Source: Epilithonimonas bovis DSM 19482 (GTDB lineage Bacteria > Bacteroidota > Bacteroidia > Flavobacteriales > Weeksellaceae). Taken from it: DNA of 53,471 bases. The position numbers and the translations under genes are program-made. Shown here piece after piece: positions 18,933-27,854 of this stretch. The notes below the pieces were generated by a model. The model was not told the DNA's origin, made no database searches, and saw nothing but the letters and a program-made list of their open reading frames with translations. Location of the stretch: contig NZ_FTPU01000022.1 in NCBI RefSeq assembly GCF_900108115.1, positions 1 through 53,471 on the forward strand. Reading direction: 5' to 3'. Every line of letters starts with the position of its first letter. Positions within the stretch are counted from its first letter, which is position 1.

Positions 18933-19916
18933 ATGAATAAATTACTCACCATAATTGTCCCCATTTACAATACACAGGATTACCTTAGAACATGCATGGA
19001 TTCCCTGGTAATCAAAGAACCGCTAATGGCTTTGGTAGAAGTCCTTTTGATTATAGACGGCAGCCCTGATAATGCGATAGAAATTGCCCGGGAATTCGAA
19101 GCCAGGTATCCGCAGGTTTTTGTCTTGATCAATAAGCCCAACGGAGGCTATGGCTCTGTCCTCAAAAGAGGGATAGAGGAAGCCCGGGGAAAATACACCA
19201 AGATCCTTGATTCTGATGACTGGTACGATAACCAGGCATTTGAGGCGTTTGTAGAAGCCTTGCAAACCGTTGATTGTGATGTGGTGGTGACAGATTTTGT
19301 AAAAGAATTCGTGTTTGAGAACCGTTCAGAGCTGCAGGCCTTGCCAAAATTAAAAAATGAAAAGGTTTATCATTTGGATGACGCGATCAGTACATTCGGC
19401 AAAGATGTTTTTGTCATGCACCGCCTGGCCTATAAAACGGCAATATTAAGGAAAGCTAAGATTGATTTCCCCGAAAAAATATCCTATACTGATACGCTCT
19501 TTGCTGCCATTCCTTTGTTCTTTGCCAAAGATTTGTACTATACAAATTTGAAATTGTATCGATACTTTATCGGTAGAGAAGGGCAAACTATAGCACCTGC
19601 AACAGTGCGCAAAAACAGGAAAAGCGTAGAGACGGTAATCCGCTATTATTACAAAAAGTATTTGGAAAACAAAGCGGTCTTATCAGTGGAGAAGGACAAA
19701 TTTACCCTGCGGTCCCTGCAGGATTTGGTAGAGATGTATTACAGGATCCTGTACCATTTGCCTTACGCGGATTCGCAAAAAGAAATGGCAGAATGGCATC
19801 AGTTTATTAAGAATAGCGAAGATTACAGGCGTTTTTCCGAAAGTAAAATGATAACTTACTATAATATTTTGCCTTACTTTATTTTCAGATATACTTCGGT
19901 GATCTGGCAGAAGTAG
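18933..19916 (+). CDS. glycosyltransferase family 2
   Basis: The 327-residue GT-A enzyme starts with LLTIIVPIYNTQDYLRTCMD, then IIDGSPDNAIEIA, and NKPNGGYGSVLKRGIEEARG. The last motif is typical of a GT2 subgroup often found in capsule loci. The metal site is DSDDWYDN. No signal peptide or membrane segment is seen, so it is cytosolic or membrane-associated. It begins 17 bp after the EptA-like gene. Sugar specificity cannot be assigned. Confidence 0.88.
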   Translation: MNKLLTIIVPIYNTQDYLRTCMDSLVIKEPLMALVEVLLIIDGSPDNAIEIAREFEARYPQVFVLINKPNGGYGSVLKRGIEEARGKYTKILDSDDWYDNQAFEAFVEALQTVDCDVVVTDFVKEFVFENRSELQALPKLKNEKVYHLDDAISTFGKDVFVMHRLAYKTAILRKAKIDFPEKISYTDTLFAAIPLFFAKDLYYTNLKLYRYFIGREGQTIAPATVRKNRKSVETVIRYYYKKYLENKAVLSVEKDKFTLRSLQDLVEMYYRILYHLPYADSQKEMAEWHQFIKNSEDYRRFSESKMITYYNILPYFIFRYTSVIWQK

Positions 19917-19945
19917 ACCTTGATTAATAGAATAATAGATTCCAA

Positions 19946-20965
19946 ATGCTTACAAACCCTTTAGTTTCGGTTATTGTCCCCAATTACAACCACGCAAGAT
20001 ATTTGCGCCAAAGGCTGGACTCTGTCTTTAACCAAACCTATCCGAATTTTGAGGTAATATTGTTGGACGATCGGTCGCAGGACAACAGCGTAGAAATTCT
20101 TAACTCGTATAAAGATGAAAGGATTACACACCGCATTGATAATCAACAGAATAGCGGCAGTACCTTTCGGCAATGGAAAAAAGGCTTGGAACTGGCAAAG
20201 GGCGATCTAATTTGGATTGCTGAAAGTGATGATTGGGCTGATGTGGCTTTTCTCGAAAAGATGGTAGCAGGATTCACAGAAAATGATGATGTGGCAGTAA
20301 CTTATTGTGATATGTATTATGTGGATGAAAATGGGAACGAAATAGCAGATACCTATCAGGATTATGCAGGTTATTCACATCCTAGCCTCTGGCGCAATAA
20401 TCATTATTATAAAGGGAAAGACTATGTAAAGGATTATATGCTGAATAAATGCCTGATTGTGAATGCAAGTGCAGTCCTTTTCAAAAGGGAATCAGGGATT
20501 AAACATATAGATAAAGTTTTGGATTATAGGGAAGCTGGTGACTGGCTTTTTTGGAATTACTTGCTTTCGGACGAAAAGGCTTATGTTTACTACAGAGCCA
20601 ACGAAAAATTAAACTATTTCCGCCATTCGCTTCAATCAACGAGGAATTATCCCAATATCCAAAAAATGGAAAATGGACTGATAGAAAAATCTAACGTGAT
20701 TTTAATAACCTTAAAAATGCTTGGTTCAGAAAAAGAAAAACTAGCTGTAAAAAGAAGGGAAATGTTGGATTGGTGGTCCAAAGATCATACATGTAGAGAA
20801 ATGCTAAACAGTTCTTTTAAAAGGATTCTAAAAACGCCGATGTTTCAGGGAACAGGAGTTTTTAGTCTTTACAAGCACTATGTAAAATACCGGATAAAAA
20901 ATATTTCCTTTATAAAACACAATAGAAAAAAATACCATGCTCAACAAAATAGCTCTAAGAATTAG
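19946..20965 (+). CDS. glycosyltransferase family 2
   Basis: The 339-residue transferase has VSVIVPNYNHARYLRQRLDS, LLDDRSQDNSVEIL, NSGSTFRQWKKGLELAKGD and the metal site AESDDWADV. In place of the usual EDWD motif it has YREAGDWLFWNYLLS. The C-terminus is basic (about residues 290-335), which may aid membrane association. It overlaps the next gene by 29 bases, so the two are probably translationally coupled. Confidence 0.88.
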   Translation: MLTNPLVSVIVPNYNHARYLRQRLDSVFNQTYPNFEVILLDDRSQDNSVEILNSYKDERITHRIDNQQNSGSTFRQWKKGLELAKGDLIWIAESDDWADVAFLEKMVAGFTENDDVAVTYCDMYYVDENGNEIADTYQDYAGYSHPSLWRNNHYYKGKDYVKDYMLNKCLIVNASAVLFKRESGIKHIDKVLDYREAGDWLFWNYLLSDEKAYVYYRANEKLNYFRHSLQSTRNYPNIQKMENGLIEKSNVILITLKMLGSEKEKLAVKRREMLDWWSKDHTCREMLNSSFKRILKTPMFQGTGVFSLYKHYVKYRIKNISFIKHNRKKYHAQQNSSKN

Positions 20966-21797
20966 GAAAACCTGCCCCGAAACATACCAGTTTTTACTGA
21001 ATACGAAACAGGGACGCTACAACTATACTTTTAATAAAGATAAATACCCACACAGTTTTCTGAATCTGGATAATCCCGTTACTTACACAGGAGAACCTGC
21101 ACCGGAGGTAATCTACTGTTTCTGGACCGGCGATAATCCGCTGACAGAAAACCGTAAAAAAGGTATACAAGCATTGGAAAAGAACGCCGGTGTACCAGTG
21201 AAGCTTATCACGCCGGAGAATTTACCCCAATATATTAAACCTGGTTTCCCTCTTCATAAAGGCTACGAGTTATTGAGTCTAACCATGCGATCTGATTATT
21301 TGCGGTGCTATTTTATGCATCATCATGGTGGGGGGTATGCAGATATTAAGCCTTTTAGCCATTCTTGGAAACCTGCTTTTCAGAAACTTAACGATAAAAA
21401 TGATAGATATATTATTGGTTATCCCGAATTATTGTATGGAGGATTAGCTCCTGTGGCACATCGGTTTCTCGATGGTAAAAATTATAATAATTATGAACTA
21501 ATGGCATTGGCAGAAAGAAAAATCCATAATGATTTAGCCAAACATACTCCATTGCTGATTGGAAATTGTGCATTTATCTGCAAACCTTACACACCGATCA
21601 CTACAGAATGGTATAATGAAGTGAATAAAAGGATGGACGAATTATATGAGTATTATAATAAAGATAATTCCGAAGGTATGGTAAAGCCAATCCCATATTT
21701 TTATTTGGTTCAGATTTTTCACCCCTTGATACTGAAATATCATAAACATATCATACAGTACAAAAAACTGTTGCCTGTACTCAAAAATTACAGATAA
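20937..21797 (+). CDS. capsular polysaccharide synthesis-type glycosyltransferase (GT32-like)
   Basis: The 286-residue protein has VIYCFWTGDNPLTENRKKGI, then LTMRSDYLRCYFMHHHGGGY with ADIKP as the DXD-like site. This is the pattern of the Caps_synth / Gly_transf_sug (GT32) group, which transfers hexoses using a retaining mechanism. TPLLIGNCAF and a tyrosine-rich C-terminus follow. The ATG at 20937 lies inside the end of the previous gene; no later start keeps the N-terminal block. Donor sugar unknown. Confidence 0.8.
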   Translation: MLNKIALRIRKTCPETYQFLLNTKQGRYNYTFNKDKYPHSFLNLDNPVTYTGEPAPEVIYCFWTGDNPLTENRKKGIQALEKNAGVPVKLITPENLPQYIKPGFPLHKGYELLSLTMRSDYLRCYFMHHHGGGYADIKPFSHSWKPAFQKLNDKNDRYIIGYPELLYGGLAPVAHRFLDGKNYNNYELMALAERKIHNDLAKHTPLLIGNCAFICKPYTPITTEWYNEVNKRMDELYEYYNKDNSEGMVKPIPYFYLVQIFHPLILKYHKHIIQYKKLLPVLKNYR

Positions 21798-21817
21798 TAG
21801 ATAGAGGTTGATTAGAG

Positions 21818-22969
21818 ATGAGAATAGTTTATTTTTTTCCAAGCCTTAAAGATTCTGCAGGTACAGAACGGATGCTGAATGTCAAAGCCAATTACCTGGC
21901 AGATGTCCTGCACCATGAGGTGACCATTATTACCTACCGTCAGTTTGACGACCCGGTGTTTTTTGAGTTTAGTGATAAAATTAAGTTGATACATTTTAAC
22001 ATTCCGGATCCTACTTCAAAGCTAAAAGGCCTGGGTTATTGGGAAAAAAGGAAACAGTATAAAAACTTTATGCACGCCTATCGCAAAAAGGTGGAAGCAT
22101 ACCTGCTCAATAATCCCACAGATATAGCCATCTCAATGTATTTTGGGGCAGAACATAAATTTTTGCCGCTCATCCAAGACGGTAGCAAAAAAATATTGGA
22201 GTACCACTTCCATTTTGATATTACCCCACTGAGCAAAAAGTTGAAAGCCAAATGGATTCTCAAAAACCTGAAGATGAAAATCCAGACCGCTATGTTCCAA
22301 AGGACACTCAACCGATATGACAAGATTGTAGTGCTTACACAGCAAGACCAGGAAGAGTGGGCAAGATATTTCTCCAATGTCACCAATATCCCGAACCCCA
22401 TAACAATAACGCCGATGAAGGCAGATGTTGAGGCCAAAAAGGTATTGGCTGTTGGGCGCTACACCTACCAGAAAGGCTTTGATGATTTGATTAATGCATG
22501 GTCAATCGTGGCAAAAGATTTCCCGGACTGGCAATTAGATATTTATGGAAGTGGTGAACTGGAGGAGGATATGAAAAAACAAATCAAAGACTTAAATTTA
22601 GAAGAAACCGTTCATCTTTTCCCACCGAGAAAGGATATTAACCGGGTTTTTGCAGCACATTCCATCTTTGCGCTTAGCTCAAGGTTTGAAGGGTTTGGGT
22701 TGGTATTGTTAGAAGCACTATCCTGTGGGTTGGCTCCTGTTGCGTTTGCGTGTAAAAATGGCCCCAAACAGATGATGGGCGACAGCCAGCTAAAAGAGTT
22801 TCTGGTAACGCCCGGTGATGTGCCGCAGTTGGCAGGGAAATTAAAGCAGCTCATGGCAGACAAAGAACTACGGGCTCAAACCTCAGAAGTAGCCGCTCAG
22901 GTAGCGCAGCGATATGCATTAAGCAATATTATGGAACGATGGGAAAATTTATTTAAATCTATAAATTAA
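21818..22969 (+). CDS. glycosyltransferase family 4
   Basis: A GT-B fold transferase of 383 residues. The N-terminal domain starts MRIVYFFPSLKDSAGTERML. The C-terminal domain has VLAVGRYTYQKGFDDLINAW, LDIYGSGELEEDM, and the EX7E donor site SSRFEGFGLVLLEALSCGLA. These are clear GT4 (GlfT/WbpY-type) features with a retaining mechanism. It follows the GT32-like gene by 20 bp. No membrane segments. Confidence 0.92.
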   Translation: MRIVYFFPSLKDSAGTERMLNVKANYLADVLHHEVTIITYRQFDDPVFFEFSDKIKLIHFNIPDPTSKLKGLGYWEKRKQYKNFMHAYRKKVEAYLLNNPTDIAISMYFGAEHKFLPLIQDGSKKILEYHFHFDITPLSKKLKAKWILKNLKMKIQTAMFQRTLNRYDKIVVLTQQDQEEWARYFSNVTNIPNPITITPMKADVEAKKVLAVGRYTYQKGFDDLINAWSIVAKDFPDWQLDIYGSGELEEDMKKQIKDLNLEETVHLFPPRKDINRVFAAHSIFALSSRFEGFGLVLLEALSCGLAPVAFACKNGPKQMMGDSQLKEFLVTPGDVPQLAGKLKQLMADKELRAQTSEVAAQVAQRYALSNIMERWENLFKSIN

Positions 22970-23024
22970 AAAAGTTAATGTCCACTGCTTGTAAAAAAAT
23001 AACAGCTGACTCATAAAGATAATT

Positions 23025-23894
23025 ATGAATAAACAAGCTATACTTATAACAGCCTACAAGGATCTCTATTCGTTGCGCCAGTTAATAACTTTATTTGGTA
23101 ATAATTTCAATTTTTACATCCATATTGACAAGAAAAGTAAAATTGATACAGACATTTTAAAGCAATTCGATAATGTTTTTGTTTCAAAAAAATATGAGGT
23201 AAATTGGGGCGGCTTTAACCATTTGAAGGCTATATTATTCCTGTCAAAAATAGCTTTGGAAAATAATGAAAATTCATTTTTTCATTTAATAACTGGGGAA
23301 GATTTTCCTGTAAAATCAATTGAAGAATTTTTAATTTTAGATCAGTCAAAAAATTATTTAGACTATTTTGAAGTTACTGGAGAATCTGGCAAAGTTTGGT
23401 TTGATAGGTTGAGTAGCTTCCATTTATATGATTTTTTCAATGCAAAAATTGAAAAACAAAAATATTACATAGACATTCTGGTAAGATTACAAAGAAAATA
23501 TAAAATAAAGAGATCATATCCCGATGATTTTCCTAAAAAAATTTATGCAGGTTCTACTTATTGGAGTCTTAACAGGGATGCCCTTGAATATGTAATTAAT
23601 TATCCTGATAAAAGTTTTTTAAATAGATTCAGATATACATTCTGTGCAGAAGAATTTTATTTTCAGACTTTGTTATTGAACTCACACTGGTATGATACTA
23701 TTGTTAAAAACAACTTAAGATATTATGACTGGGATTCTGGTAGAGGCGGGTATCCGGCTTTTTTAGACGAAACAGATTTTGATAAACTGATCGCTCTAAA
23801 AGATTGTTTTTTTGCAAGAAAAATTAAAAGTGATTCTGTGTTAAAGGAGATGCTTGTTAAATATATTTCTTCGAATAGTCACAATAATATTTAA
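23025..23894 (+). CDS. GT14-type branching glycosyltransferase (core-2/I-branching-like)
   Basis: The 289-residue protein shows AILITAYKDLYSLRQLITLF, FYIHIDKKSKID, WGGFNHLKAILFLSKIALEN and FFHLITGEDFPVKS. It then has YAGSTYWSLNRDALEYVINY and CAEEFYFQTLLLNS. This series is that of the Branch domain (GT14), whose eukaryotic members are beta-1,6-GlcNAc transferases and whose bacterial members are found in capsule loci. The gene is AT-rich compared with its neighbours, a sign of separate origin. The sugar and linkage are not known. Confidence 0.85.
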   Translation: MNKQAILITAYKDLYSLRQLITLFGNNFNFYIHIDKKSKIDTDILKQFDNVFVSKKYEVNWGGFNHLKAILFLSKIALENNENSFFHLITGEDFPVKSIEEFLILDQSKNYLDYFEVTGESGKVWFDRLSSFHLYDFFNAKIEKQKYYIDILVRLQRKYKIKRSYPDDFPKKIYAGSTYWSLNRDALEYVINYPDKSFLNRFRYTFCAEEFYFQTLLLNSHWYDTIVKNNLRYYDWDSGRGGYPAFLDETDFDKLIALKDCFFARKIKSDSVLKEMLVKYISSNSHNNI

Positions 23895-23910
23895 TTAAAC
23901 TTAGATTTAT

Positions 23911-24918
23911 ATGAACATCCTTATAAAAAGTTTTTACCGCCCTCATTTGTTAGACCGCTGCCTGCGCAGCATCTACGAACGGGTGAGCGACGCCAAAGAT
24001 ATAGAAATAACAGTCCTGGACGATGGTACACCGCAGAAATACCTCGATAAAATCAAACAGAAATACCCACAGGTAAAGTTTGAATTTTCTAAGTTCAGGG
24101 ATGAAAAAATCAAGAAACTGGACTACCACCTGCAGGGCATCGAGCAATACCACGATGTAAGGATACCGACTGATCTTTGGTATGATGCAATAGCAAAGTC
24201 ATCTGATTTTCTGATCATCACAGAAGATGATGTCTGGTTTGTAGATGATTTTAATATGCACTTATACGCGCAGGAGATGGAGAAATATAACATTCATCTA
24301 CTCAAATTGGGCAGGATTTTAGAAAAAGATTCAGATATCATTCCGCATCATCAATTGACGGATACCATTTCATATCATCAGCCACACTTTATAATAAGGT
24401 CAAAAAAGTTTTATGGAATTTTGCTCAACAATACTGCACATATCAGGACATTCTTAGAGAGATGCCAACTTTTGCCAAAACGATGGGTAATGCAGTTGTG
24501 GGTAATGTATGATATTCCTATGGGAATGTACCGTAAAGATTATCTCTTGTTTCTGTGGAAAGATAAGTACAAACGTGTGATAGAGCAACTACAGTTAAAA
24601 AATGCGGTAGAATGGGCTTTTAGACATAAAGGGAAGTCAAAATATACCCTGATGACCAATCGTGTGATGGCAACCTCCTATCGCTCATCGGCTTCTTTCA
24701 ATGCGTTTAATATCGAAGAAAATTTTGATTTAATTAAGTTTAATCATATCTTAAATGAGCTTTGGTTAAACGGGCAGTTTGATGAATATCAAAATTATCC
24801 CAATGATTTTTCGGTGGATTATATTTACAACATTCTGGCAGAAAAAGAAAATACAGAATTTGCCGAGCGATGGAAAAAGTGGACAGAAAGTTTTATAGAG
24901 ATGCATAAAGAATCTTAG
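23911..24918 (+). CDS. GT-A-like glycosyltransferase, paralogue of the gene at 29352
   Basis: The 335-residue protein has a GT2-like beginning (NILIKSFYRPHLLDRCLRSI, VLDDGTPQKYLDKI), the signature RIPTDLWYDAIAKSSDFLII and the acidic metal-site candidate TEDDVWF. The C-terminus carries ILNELWLNGQFDEYQNYP, which is shared with the gene at 29352 and with the broken copy at 25958. The IPTDLWY-TEDDVWF arrangement defines a family I do not know by name. It should be a cytosolic nucleotide-sugar transferase, specificity unknown. Confidence 0.75.
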   Translation: MNILIKSFYRPHLLDRCLRSIYERVSDAKDIEITVLDDGTPQKYLDKIKQKYPQVKFEFSKFRDEKIKKLDYHLQGIEQYHDVRIPTDLWYDAIAKSSDFLIITEDDVWFVDDFNMHLYAQEMEKYNIHLLKLGRILEKDSDIIPHHQLTDTISYHQPHFIIRSKKFYGILLNNTAHIRTFLERCQLLPKRWVMQLWVMYDIPMGMYRKDYLLFLWKDKYKRVIEQLQLKNAVEWAFRHKGKSKYTLMTNRVMATSYRSSASFNAFNIEENFDLIKFNHILNELWLNGQFDEYQNYPNDFSVDYIYNILAEKENTEFAERWKKWTESFIEMHKES

Positions 24919-24947
24919 TCTGACTGAAGTTGTAATGTATAAGAGAA

Positions 24948-25955
24948 ATGATGAAAAAAAAACCTGTTATATCTATTATTACACCCGTTTACAATACAAG
25001 TAAGTATTTAATAAAGTGTATCCAAAGTATCATAAATCAAAGCTTTTTTGAGTGGGAATTAATTCTTGTAAATGATGGATCGGCCGATGATTCTTTAAAT
25101 ATTTGTGTCAAATTTTCTCAGGAACATGATAATATTAAAGTCTTTTCTCAAGAAAACAGGGGTGTTTCAGCGGCTAGAAACTTAGGTATGCTTAATGCGG
25201 TAGGAAAGTATTTATGTTTCATTGATTCAGATGATTGGGTAGATAAGGATTACCTAATAACCTTCCTGAAAAGTACTGAGGAAAATGCCATGGTTGTTCA
25301 AGATTATAAAAAAATTCTAGATAATGAAATAAAAGTTGTTGAACATGTAAATGGTTATCACAATATACAATTTAGTTTGCCAAAAGATTTGAATCTTATT
25401 ATCAAAGAATATCGGTATACTCAAGGATACTTATTCAATAAGATTTTTGAAAGAGAATTGATAGTTAATAATTCACTAGTGTTTGTCGATTCTATCACTA
25501 TGGGGGAAGATGAGATATTTTATCAGAAATATTTACAATTAATTGGGAAGTTAAAATTTGTAGGAGCAGATCACTATAATTACGTCGAAAGAAAAAATTC
25601 TCTAACAACAAAACATGCTAAATTTGAATCTGAGTTTTTATATTGTTTAGAATGTAATAAGTTTTATCATTATATTTTAAAGAATGATAGTTCTGTGGAT
25701 AATGTAAAATTTTTTCAGGATAAATTCAGCAGGAATTTTAATCATATCCTAAGAACTATAATTTATTGGAGTGATTACCCAAAGAAAGAAAGAATATTGT
25801 TTCTAAAGAAAATGCACTATTCATATAAAGACAGTTTTCAATTTCTTAAACCAGATACCATTTTAAAAAAAATAGATTACTTTCTTTTTAAAGCTAAACT
25901 TTTTAGGTTATTAGACTCTATATTAGTGTTCAAAAAAAAAATAATTAATTTGTAG
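24948..25955 (+). CDS. glycosyltransferase family 2
   Basis: The 335-residue GT-A protein begins with basic residues then VISIITPVYNTSKYLIKCIQ, VNDGSADDSLNI, ENRGVSAARNLGML, the metal site IDSDDWVDK, and MGEDEIFYQKYLQ as the acceptor-side motif. It is very AT-rich. It ends where a broken tail of another glycosyltransferase begins, so it probably replaced most of that gene. An alternative start is the ATG one codon downstream (24951). Confidence 0.88.
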   Translation: MMKKKPVISIITPVYNTSKYLIKCIQSIINQSFFEWELILVNDGSADDSLNICVKFSQEHDNIKVFSQENRGVSAARNLGMLNAVGKYLCFIDSDDWVDKDYLITFLKSTEENAMVVQDYKKILDNEIKVVEHVNGYHNIQFSLPKDLNLIIKEYRYTQGYLFNKIFERELIVNNSLVFVDSITMGEDEIFYQKYLQLIGKLKFVGADHYNYVERKNSLTTKHAKFESEFLYCLECNKFYHYILKNDSSVDNVKFFQDKFSRNFNHILRTIIYWSDYPKKERILFLKKMHYSYKDSFQFLKPDTILKKIDYFLFKAKLFRLLDSILVFKKKIINL

Positions 25956-25957
25956 TG

Positions 25958-26191
25958 ATGATTGAACATTTTCACTTAAATGAACTTTGGCTCAACGGCC
26001 AGTTTGATGAATACCAAAACTATCCACACGACTTTTCTGTCGATTATATTTATAACATCTTAATCGAAAAAGAAAGTAAGGCGTTTGCGGACCAATGGAA
26101 AAATGGACACAAGGCCTGGAGCAGATGCGAGTGGATACAAGGCTGGATAATGTATGAAACGTTTCGCCTATATCTAACATCAGACATCTAA
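25958..26191 (+). pseudogene. broken tail of a third copy of the 23911/29352 glycosyltransferase family
   Basis: The short frame encodes LNELWLNGQFDEYQNYP followed by DFSVDYIYNIL, which aligns with the C-terminus of the gene at 23911. After QW the reading frame departs. An A5 run at 26099-26103 would need one more A to give WKKWTQGLEQMRVDTRLDNV and a TGA at 26155-26157, which matches WKKWTESFIEM of the intact copy. The piece therefore lacks about 270 N-terminal residues and has a one-base deletion. If translated from ATG 25958 it would give 77 residues with an aberrant end. Confidence 0.8.
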
Positions 26192-26209
26192 ATCCTAATA
26201 TTTACTCAT

Positions 26210-26773
26210 ATGTTTTACAAAATTTTTCTACTGACAGATAAACTCATCCAAAAAGCCAAAAAACATGAGGCCTACAAAGCTTTTCGGAGTAATGCCAAAT
26301 CTCATGTGTCCCGGGATTTTAAATTAGGCCCCAATAATTATTACGACATCTCTTCATCAGCACAAATCAATATAGAAGAAAATGTCATGATTAATGAGTC
26401 AAATTATATAACAATAAAAGGAAATGCCAGGTTCTCTATTGGCAAAAACACTTACATCACAAGGGCAACAATTGCCTGCCTGGGAGAGATCACCATTGGC
26501 GAAAATTGTATCCTGGGAGAAGGGATGAAATTGTTTGATCACAACCATCAGTATAGCAAAGAGCCGTTCAGTGTATCTAAAACCGATTTTAATATTGGGT
26601 TTATCAGGATGGGCAATAATGTATGGACCGGTGCCAACGTAGTGATTTTAAAGGATGTCACCATTGGTAATAATGTCATTATCGGTGCCGGTTGTGTCAT
26701 TCACAAAGATGTCCCGTCAAACTCTATTATAGTGAATAAACAAGATCATTTAATTAAAAAAATTATAGAATGA
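26210..26773 (+). CDS. left-handed beta-helix acyltransferase (hexapeptide repeat)
   Basis: The 187-residue protein has hexapeptide repeats from about residue 70: ISIGKNTYITR-like, ITIGENCILGEGMKL, then DHNHQY with the likely catalytic histidine. MGNNVWTGANVVIL, VTIGNNVIIGAGCVI and KDVPSNSIIV close the coil. This is the maltose/galactoside O-acetyltransferase-like group found in polysaccharide loci. It could O-acetylate the glycan. Its last four bases overlap the start of the aminotransferase gene (ATGA), so co-translation is likely. An N-acetyltransferase role is possible, but the gene at 27855 fits that better. Confidence 0.83.
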   Translation: MFYKIFLLTDKLIQKAKKHEAYKAFRSNAKSHVSRDFKLGPNNYYDISSSAQINIEENVMINESNYITIKGNARFSIGKNTYITRATIACLGEITIGENCILGEGMKLFDHNHQYSKEPFSVSKTDFNIGFIRMGNNVWTGANVVILKDVTIGNNVIIGAGCVIHKDVPSNSIIVNKQDHLIKKIIE

Positions 26774-27852
26774 TACCAGTAACCAAACCTTTTTTACCTC
26801 CCCAAAATGAATATCAACAATTATTAGATGGTATTTGGAAAAGACAGTGGTTGACAAATATGGGACCATTAGCAAGCCGGTTAGAAATGGAAATAAAAGA
26901 TGTCCTCAGGTTAGAGCATTTATTATTTGTTACAAATGGGACTGTGGCTTTACAAATGGCAATCAAAGCTTTAGATATTAAAGGTGAAATTATCACAACC
27001 CCATTTTCATTTGTAGCTACAACTTCTACTATTGTTTGGGAAAATTGTAAACCAATATTTGTAGATATTGATAAGGATACATTATGTATTGATGCAAAAA
27101 AAATAGAGGACGCGATTACGGATAAAACAGAGGCTATTTTGGCAACTCATGTGTATGGCAACCCTTGTGATGTATTTGCTATAGAAGCGATAGCAAAAAA
27201 ACATGATTTGAAAGTGATATATGATGGCGCCCATGCTTTTGGAGTAGAAATAGAAGGTAAATCTATTTTTGAGTTTGGAGATATTACAACTTGTTCTTTA
27301 CATGCAACAAAATTATATCACAGTATAGAAGGAGGACTTTTAGTCACTAAGAATGCAAAATTATTAGCAAAATTAGCAAAAATCCGAAATTTTGGAATTT
27401 CTGGTTTTGATACTTTTTCTGATTTGGGAATTAATGGTAAAAACTCCGAGTTTCATGCTGCAATGGGACTAGTTAATTTGAAATATTTAAAAGATATTAA
27501 AAATAAGCGCAAATTGCTGAGTAATTATTACGATGAAAAATTAAAAAATCTAAAGGCCATAAGACCAACTTGGCATAAAAAATCAGAAAATAATTTTGCT
27601 TATTATCCAATAATATTAGAATCTGAAGAACTGTTATTGAAAATAAAAGAAAACTTAGATTTAAATGAAATTTTTACTAGACGGTATTTTTATCCAAGTT
27701 TATCATCCGCTTTACCTTATTTAGATAAAATAGATATGTCCGTTTCTGATGATATCGCTATGCGGGTTCTTTGCCTGCCTCTTTTTTATGATCTCACGTT
27801 AGAAGAGGTAGACTATATATCTAGATTAATGTTAAGAATCCAAAATAATTAG
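26770..27852 (+). CDS. DegT/DnrJ/EryC1 aminotransferase, VioA-like
   Basis: A PLP enzyme of 360 residues that aminates a nucleotide-linked keto sugar. It starts IPVTKPFLPPQNEYQQLLDG, then WLTNMGPL, FVTNGTVALQMAIKAL and EIITTPFSFVATTSTIVWE. ATHVYGNPCDVF and YDGAHAFG follow. The PLP lysine is K181 (LHATKLYHSIEGG), and NGKNSEFHAAMGL closes the core. The N-terminal block and the GNPCDVF/NGKNSEFHA motifs resemble VioA (dTDP-4-amino-4,6-dideoxyglucose transaminase). This fits rfbA/rfbB without rmlC/rmlD in the same locus. The substrate assignment is inferred; other dTDP- or UDP-4-keto sugars are possible. Confidence 0.85.
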   Translation: MIPVTKPFLPPQNEYQQLLDGIWKRQWLTNMGPLASRLEMEIKDVLRLEHLLFVTNGTVALQMAIKALDIKGEIITTPFSFVATTSTIVWENCKPIFVDIDKDTLCIDAKKIEDAITDKTEAILATHVYGNPCDVFAIEAIAKKHDLKVIYDGAHAFGVEIEGKSIFEFGDITTCSLHATKLYHSIEGGLLVTKNAKLLAKLAKIRNFGISGFDTFSDLGINGKNSEFHAAMGLVNLKYLKDIKNKRKLLSNYYDEKLKNLKAIRPTWHKKSENNFAYYPIILESEELLLKIKENLDLNEIFTRRYFYPSLSSALPYLDKIDMSVSDDIAMRVLCLPLFYDLTLEEVDYISRLMLRIQNN

Positions 27853-27854
27853 CG

